64,000 nt of DNA, taken from assembly GCF_905147365.1 (NCBI RefSeq), contig NC_056418.1:4587262-4651261 (forward strand). The letters are read 5' to 3'. Source of the stretch: Aricia agestis (lineage: Eukaryota; Arthropoda; Insecta; Lepidoptera; Lycaenidae). The notes under the pieces are model-generated. The model was not told the DNA's origin and ran no database searches. It saw nothing but the letters and a program-made list of their open reading frames with translations. Both the position numbers and the translations under genes were made by a program. This document shows, one piece after another, positions 60,501-64,000 of this stretch (within the stretch, counting starts at the first letter, position 1; the number at the start of each line of letters is the position of its first letter).

Positions 60501-63500
60501 CACTCCCACTAGTGCCCGTGTGGGTAATAGAGCGAGCAAGAGAAATGCGTAGCTCGATTTTTATTCGGCGGTATCCGCTTTTCTGACATTTCACTACATT
60601 TAGTTTAGTGAAATGACATATCACTAGATTTGTTTAGTAAGAAGACGTAAGAAACAAGAATATTCGGTATCTACCGCGATTTCGTGATATCCCTAGGGAT
60701 TTCGGGATATCCCTGATATCTTCTTTTCCCTGCGACATATAGATACCTATCTACAACTATTACTCCTTCGAATATACGTACGGAAATATCGATGGTACCG
60801 GTAAAATGATTCATAAATTGCAATTAATGTAACTTTGTTATCTTATACAATATGTAATATATGGGATTACAAGGTTATTCACGAAGTTAGAGAAAGAAGA
60901 AGAAATCTGGACAGTCATTATAAAATGTTTATTAGGTTTTTCCCTCAATTAAGACACTAAACACTAGCTAGATATCTCTCTACCGATGATATTGATGGTA
61001 CGGGTATAATGATTCATAAACCGCAAATGTAACTTTGTAATCCTATACATTTATATGGGATTACAAAGTTATTTACGAAGTTAGTGTATCTAGAAAACTA
61101 GACAGAAATTTCGAAATATTTGAATTTTTCCTTGATTTAGTCACTAAACACTACTTATATTCTAAATTTGAAGGGTCTATGTCAGCTAGAAGTGCCTAAG
61201 ACTTTTGGTGATCGGTCAGTCAGTCAGTCAGTGACAAAATTAAGAAACTTTAACAAGTTACAGTTCTTAAACTACTGGTTCAAATTGAACGAAATTTTAA
61301 ATATACCGTGTTTCTACAATGCTTGCTTAGCAGCTGAAATTCAGGCTTGTTTTATCCACAATGAAGTAATAGAGGGTCAAAAAGAGCTTGAATTGGTTCG
61401 AGAAAAGGATGGTACGGCCGTGCCGCTTTTTTGCTCGACTTGGCGGGGGCACTACCGTGCCCCCAGATATCTTCTAAGTCAAAAGACCGGCTACTGATCT
61501 CATCGAGATCTTCCAAATATCTTTTTTTTTGTTTTAATTACCATTTTACTTGTTATTAAAAACGAAATTAAATGTTTTTATCAAAGTGTACCTCGTTATC
61601 AGACGGAGTAGTGATAGTCAACGGTGGCGGCCCGTCGTCCCCCATGCCGACCACACCGCCGCGCGCCACCTGACGAGCGAGCAGATCCGCCATGCGTTGT
61701 TGGAGAGCCTGAAAAACAACAAAGAGAAGAATGATTTGACACTTAAGATATACAGGGTGTAAACAAAGTGATAATCTTTCAGCACTGATAAATTACTAGA
61801 GAACTCAATACAGGGGACTCATACACCTTGGGGTGTGTATGAGTCCCCTGTATAGAGTTCTCTGTTAGTTTATCAGTGCTGAAAGATAATCTTTTTTTTA
61901 ACTTTTGTATGGGCAATCTCATGATGCTGGGAAGCTTGCCTATATGAATTCCAAAAAAAATAAACTTTATTTTGATTTCTGTTGAGTTTCGGTCACCGGT
62001 GACCGTATGGGGCTTGACGAATAAGGGACACATAAACACTATAAAGAATTATCACTATGTTTTGTTACACCCTGTATATGAGTGAGGACTTAGGGCCAAC
62101 GCTAAAACTCGCGCGGGCGCACGCTCGCGTGTGTATAAATGAAAAAAGTATGGGCAGCGCAGGCGCGTTGCGACGGAGCGCAGACGTGGGCGACCACGCT
62201 GCCCATACTATTTTTTATGTATGAGCATGCGCCCGCGCGAGTTTTAGCGTTGGCCCCTAGAGAACATAATATTTAGTCCGAAAGTTGAAATAGAATACAG
62301 TATAGAATGATAACTCTCATATGTTGGGGTTTGTGATTGTGTGCATTGCGTTTGATTTCGCGTGTGCTGTGTTGATGGGAGGGTTGTCTGACTTAGCTCC
62401 ATTTCCAGTTGTACTTCTAAGTCAGACCTATTATTACCAAACCTTGGGCATTTAATGAGCAGGTGGAATATTGTCTCGTCCTTTGTGGGGTCACAAATGC
62501 AGGAGGGGCTGTCTTTAAGGTGGAAACGATACAAGTATGCTGCGAATCCTCCATGACCGGTTATAACTTGCATGTGTGTAGGCGTTATTGTAACATGCCT
62601 TAGTATTTCCCACGCCTTTTTAACAATGGGGAAAAAAAGTTTTGTGACCGATCCGGTTAAGGAGGATTGGTATCTTTCCTGCCACTTAACTGTTGTCCCC
62701 TTCCTTATTTTTCTCCGTATATAGGACATTGGCACTCTGTTGTAATCTGAGGCCATGTTTGTGGAAGAAGAAGTTTACCTTTAGTTCAGCAGTTAAGTGG
62801 AATGGTGGAGCAGTGAGAGAGTCCACAGGTGGTGGTGCCTTCTTCAGTGTTTCCACATCAAATGCAACAAGACAGCGGCAAACTGGACATGTTTGCTGAA
62901 ATAATAATTTAATACCAGTTTAAAAATATTGACTTATTGGCCTACCTCCTTTATGTTTATAGTATAAGTAAAATTAAATTAAATTTTTAAAGCAACATTC
63001 ATATTATTTGTAAATTTGAATTGCTGAAAAAATGAGAATACAAATCCATTGGGTAACACAGATATACACATACTATATTATAAGAAATAATTTATACTTC
63101 TTTTATATTAAGTATGAATTACCTGGTAAGCAGGTGCCTGAACTTGCTGCCAATTCGGCAGCTTATCTAATTCTTCCTGGTAATATTTTTTACCAGCAAT
63201 CAGATGTTTGGACAAGCAGTGGCTGTGGAAGTGGTGATAACACTGCGTCTTGATGAAAACATCACCCTGCGTGAACCCGTGTAGGCAGATCACACACTGA
63301 CCGCTGGGGAGGTTACTTTGAGTTAAGAATTCACGGACAAGCTGAAATATGATAGTATGTTTTGTTATTTCATCAAAGTGCTGGTCTTCAAAAACCTAGT
63401 TTATGAATAATATCACTGAATAATATTGCAACATCAACTCACCTCAATCAATTCAAATATAACTGGGTTACCTAAGTTTATGTTTAACATTTCTCTAATT

Positions 63501-63845
63501 TTTGTATTAATAATTGACAGTAATTGGTCATCCAAGCCTCGGGGATTTCTGAGGAACACTTCTGGACTGCTGTCAGGGTAGTCCGGGGTCAGTCTGACCT
63601 CCAATGTTATGCACACAAACTGTTGATCAATATTATCCGCAGTCGACGGATGGATAACAGTTTCGATAATTTTTGGCACTCCATCTTCATGTTTCACAAC
63701 CAGATCTTCAATTAAAATCGCTTCCAAAGCCTCTATTTCGTCGTAAACCCTAAAATAATTAAGTATTACAAGCCAAACGACTCCAAAAACACGATACTCT
63801 AGGAACAAATTTGCTAACAAACCTTTCGTCTACTTTCGCCGACAT
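57585..63845 (-). CDS. RNF25: RNF25-like RWD-RING E3 ubiquitin ligase
   Basis: Seven exons, listed 5' to 3' on the minus strand: 63823-63845, 63443-63749, 63123-63341, 62779-62895, 61592-61708, 58362-58501 and 57585-57636. They join in phase to 324 aa (human about 460). RNF25 is a cytosolic E3 ligase, known to act with UBE2D/E enzymes and on stalled ribosomes. An RWD domain covers about residues 8-110 (VYDEIEALEAILIEDL, VFLRNPRGLDDQLL). The RING is C126-x2-C129-x14-C144-x-H146-x2-H149-x2-C152-x33-C186-x2-C189, so all eight zinc ligands are present. ALQQRMADLLARQVARGG follows, then a Gly/Ser/Pro-rich region and a short Arg-Gly-rich C-terminus (GRRGRGGR). The tail is much shorter than in mammals. 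Intron 4 holds a LINE remnant and intron 5 two large fold-backs. Confidence 0.93.
58612..59173. mobile_element. Fold-back element with ~213-bp arms
   Basis: Left arm 58612-58824 and right arm 58961-59173 are inverted copies (atcccatcaaaaacatcctg / aggatctttttgatgggat; cctacctaggggaccttctg / agaaggtcccctaggtaggg). The loop is about 136 bp, AT-rich and non-coding. It lies in RNF25 intron 5. Confidence 0.8.
59328..59581 (+). mobile_element. Short Helitron
   Basis: TCCATACTAATATTATTATAA starts it after an A; cgagcgaagcaaaagcaagc and CTAG before T end it. The (gttt)n run replaces (gtct)n. Confidence 0.65.
59601..60737. mobile_element. 1.1-kb fold-back transposon with ~217-bp terminal arms
   Basis: Left arm 59601-59817 (tgtcgcagggaaaagaagat...) and right arm 60521-60737 (...atcttcttttccctgcgaca) are inverted copies with few mismatches. 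The middle 700 bp shows no coding frame. TATA-rich sequence lies at both edges. It lies in RNF25 intron 5, 430 bp from the other fold-back. Confidence 0.8.
60785..61150. repeat. Direct repeat of ~190 bp (two diverged copies)
   Basis: atgattcataaattgcaatt ... tgggattacaaggttattca (first copy) recurs as atgattcataaaccgcaaat ... tgggattacaaagttattta (second), each followed by cactaaacacta. Confidence 0.6.
61753..62074. mobile_element. TA-flanked snap-back MITE, relative of family A
   Basis: cagggtgtaaacaaagtgat to atcactatgttttgttacaccctg with TA at both sides. Inner arms tatacaggggactcatacac type sequence are inverted. It lies in RNF25 intron 4. Confidence 0.75.
62244..62756 (-). pseudogene. 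LINE ORF2 C-terminal fragment
   Basis: An open stretch of 170 codons on the minus strand reads SDYNRVPMSYIRRKIRKGTT, then TGHGGFAAYLYRFHLKDSPS, CICDPTKDETIFHLLIKCPR. This is the end of an R1/I-type LINE ORF2: RNase H tail, then the C-x-C..H..C zinc knuckle. The reverse transcriptase part is missing, so it is a 5'-truncated copy. It is surprisingly open, hence fairly young. It lies in RNF25 intron 4, in the same direction, and ends 23 bp from exon 4's donor. Confidence 0.75.
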
Positions 63846-64000
63846 GATGTATGCGAAGGGACGTTTCGACTAAAGTCTAAAATAAATCTAGGGCTAGGTC
63901 TGGGAGAGGTTTTTTTAAATGCATTCAGTTCAGGCAAGCGCAATGCAGTCGTGGGTGCAGCGAACAGCTGAGCTGGGGGCCGAAACAAGTTGAAGTTCCA

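Noticed and set aside
61168..61497. 109-codon plus-strand frame
   Set aside because: It starts in a direct repeat and includes a gtcagtcagtcagtc run; no domain is recognisable, so it is probably repeat-derived.

Overview
The window looks like nuclear DNA from a moth or butterfly (Lepidoptera). Genes are split by introns with clean GT-AG borders. The spacer is AT-rich and packed with repeats typical of Lepidoptera: short Helitrons with TC...CTAG ends and a CGCAAC/GTTGCG terminal hairpin, a pyrimidine-rich SINE, and many fold-back MITEs with TA, TAA, TTA or 8-bp target duplications. The species cannot be fixed from the sequence alone. Layout: (1) 259-4480, plus strand: the C-terminal 502 residues of the spliceosome core protein Prp8 (7 exons). 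(2) 4481-6978: MITE-rich spacer. (3) 6979-7395, plus: intronless RPA3 (replication protein A small subunit), tail to tail with (4) 7534-15824, minus: DRC2/CCDC65 (9 exons, 506 aa). (5) 10721-13197, plus: an Obp59a-like odorant-binding protein nested in DRC2 intron 4. (6) 16576-22486, plus: DRC10/IQCD (9 exons, 419 aa), head to head with DRC2; a candidate RFX X-box lies in the shared promoter. (7) 22929-23993 and 26174-26923, both minus: two single-exon paralogues coding for secreted proteins I cannot assign to a family, one with a histidine-rich pentapeptide array. (8) 27763-49623, minus: a DEF6/SWAP70-like gene (10 exons, 541 aa) with TE-filled introns. Intron 3 holds a 1,080-bp THAP-encoding transposon with 31-bp terminal inverted repeats and an 8-bp target duplication. 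(9) 49624-57584: long spacer; its right part may be a long 3' UTR. (10) 57585-63845, minus: RNF25, an RWD-RING E3 ubiquitin ligase (7 exons, 324 aa). How the genes relate: DRC2 and DRC10 are both parts of the nexin-dynein regulatory complex of motile axonemes and are divergently paired, which suggests shared (probably sperm) expression. Prp8, RPA3 and RNF25 are housekeeping genes. Obp59a-like and the two unknown secreted proteins are extracellular. I see no operon-like logic beyond the DRC pair. All exon coordinates were read by eye from splice sites, phase continuity and family resemblance; no alignment program was run.
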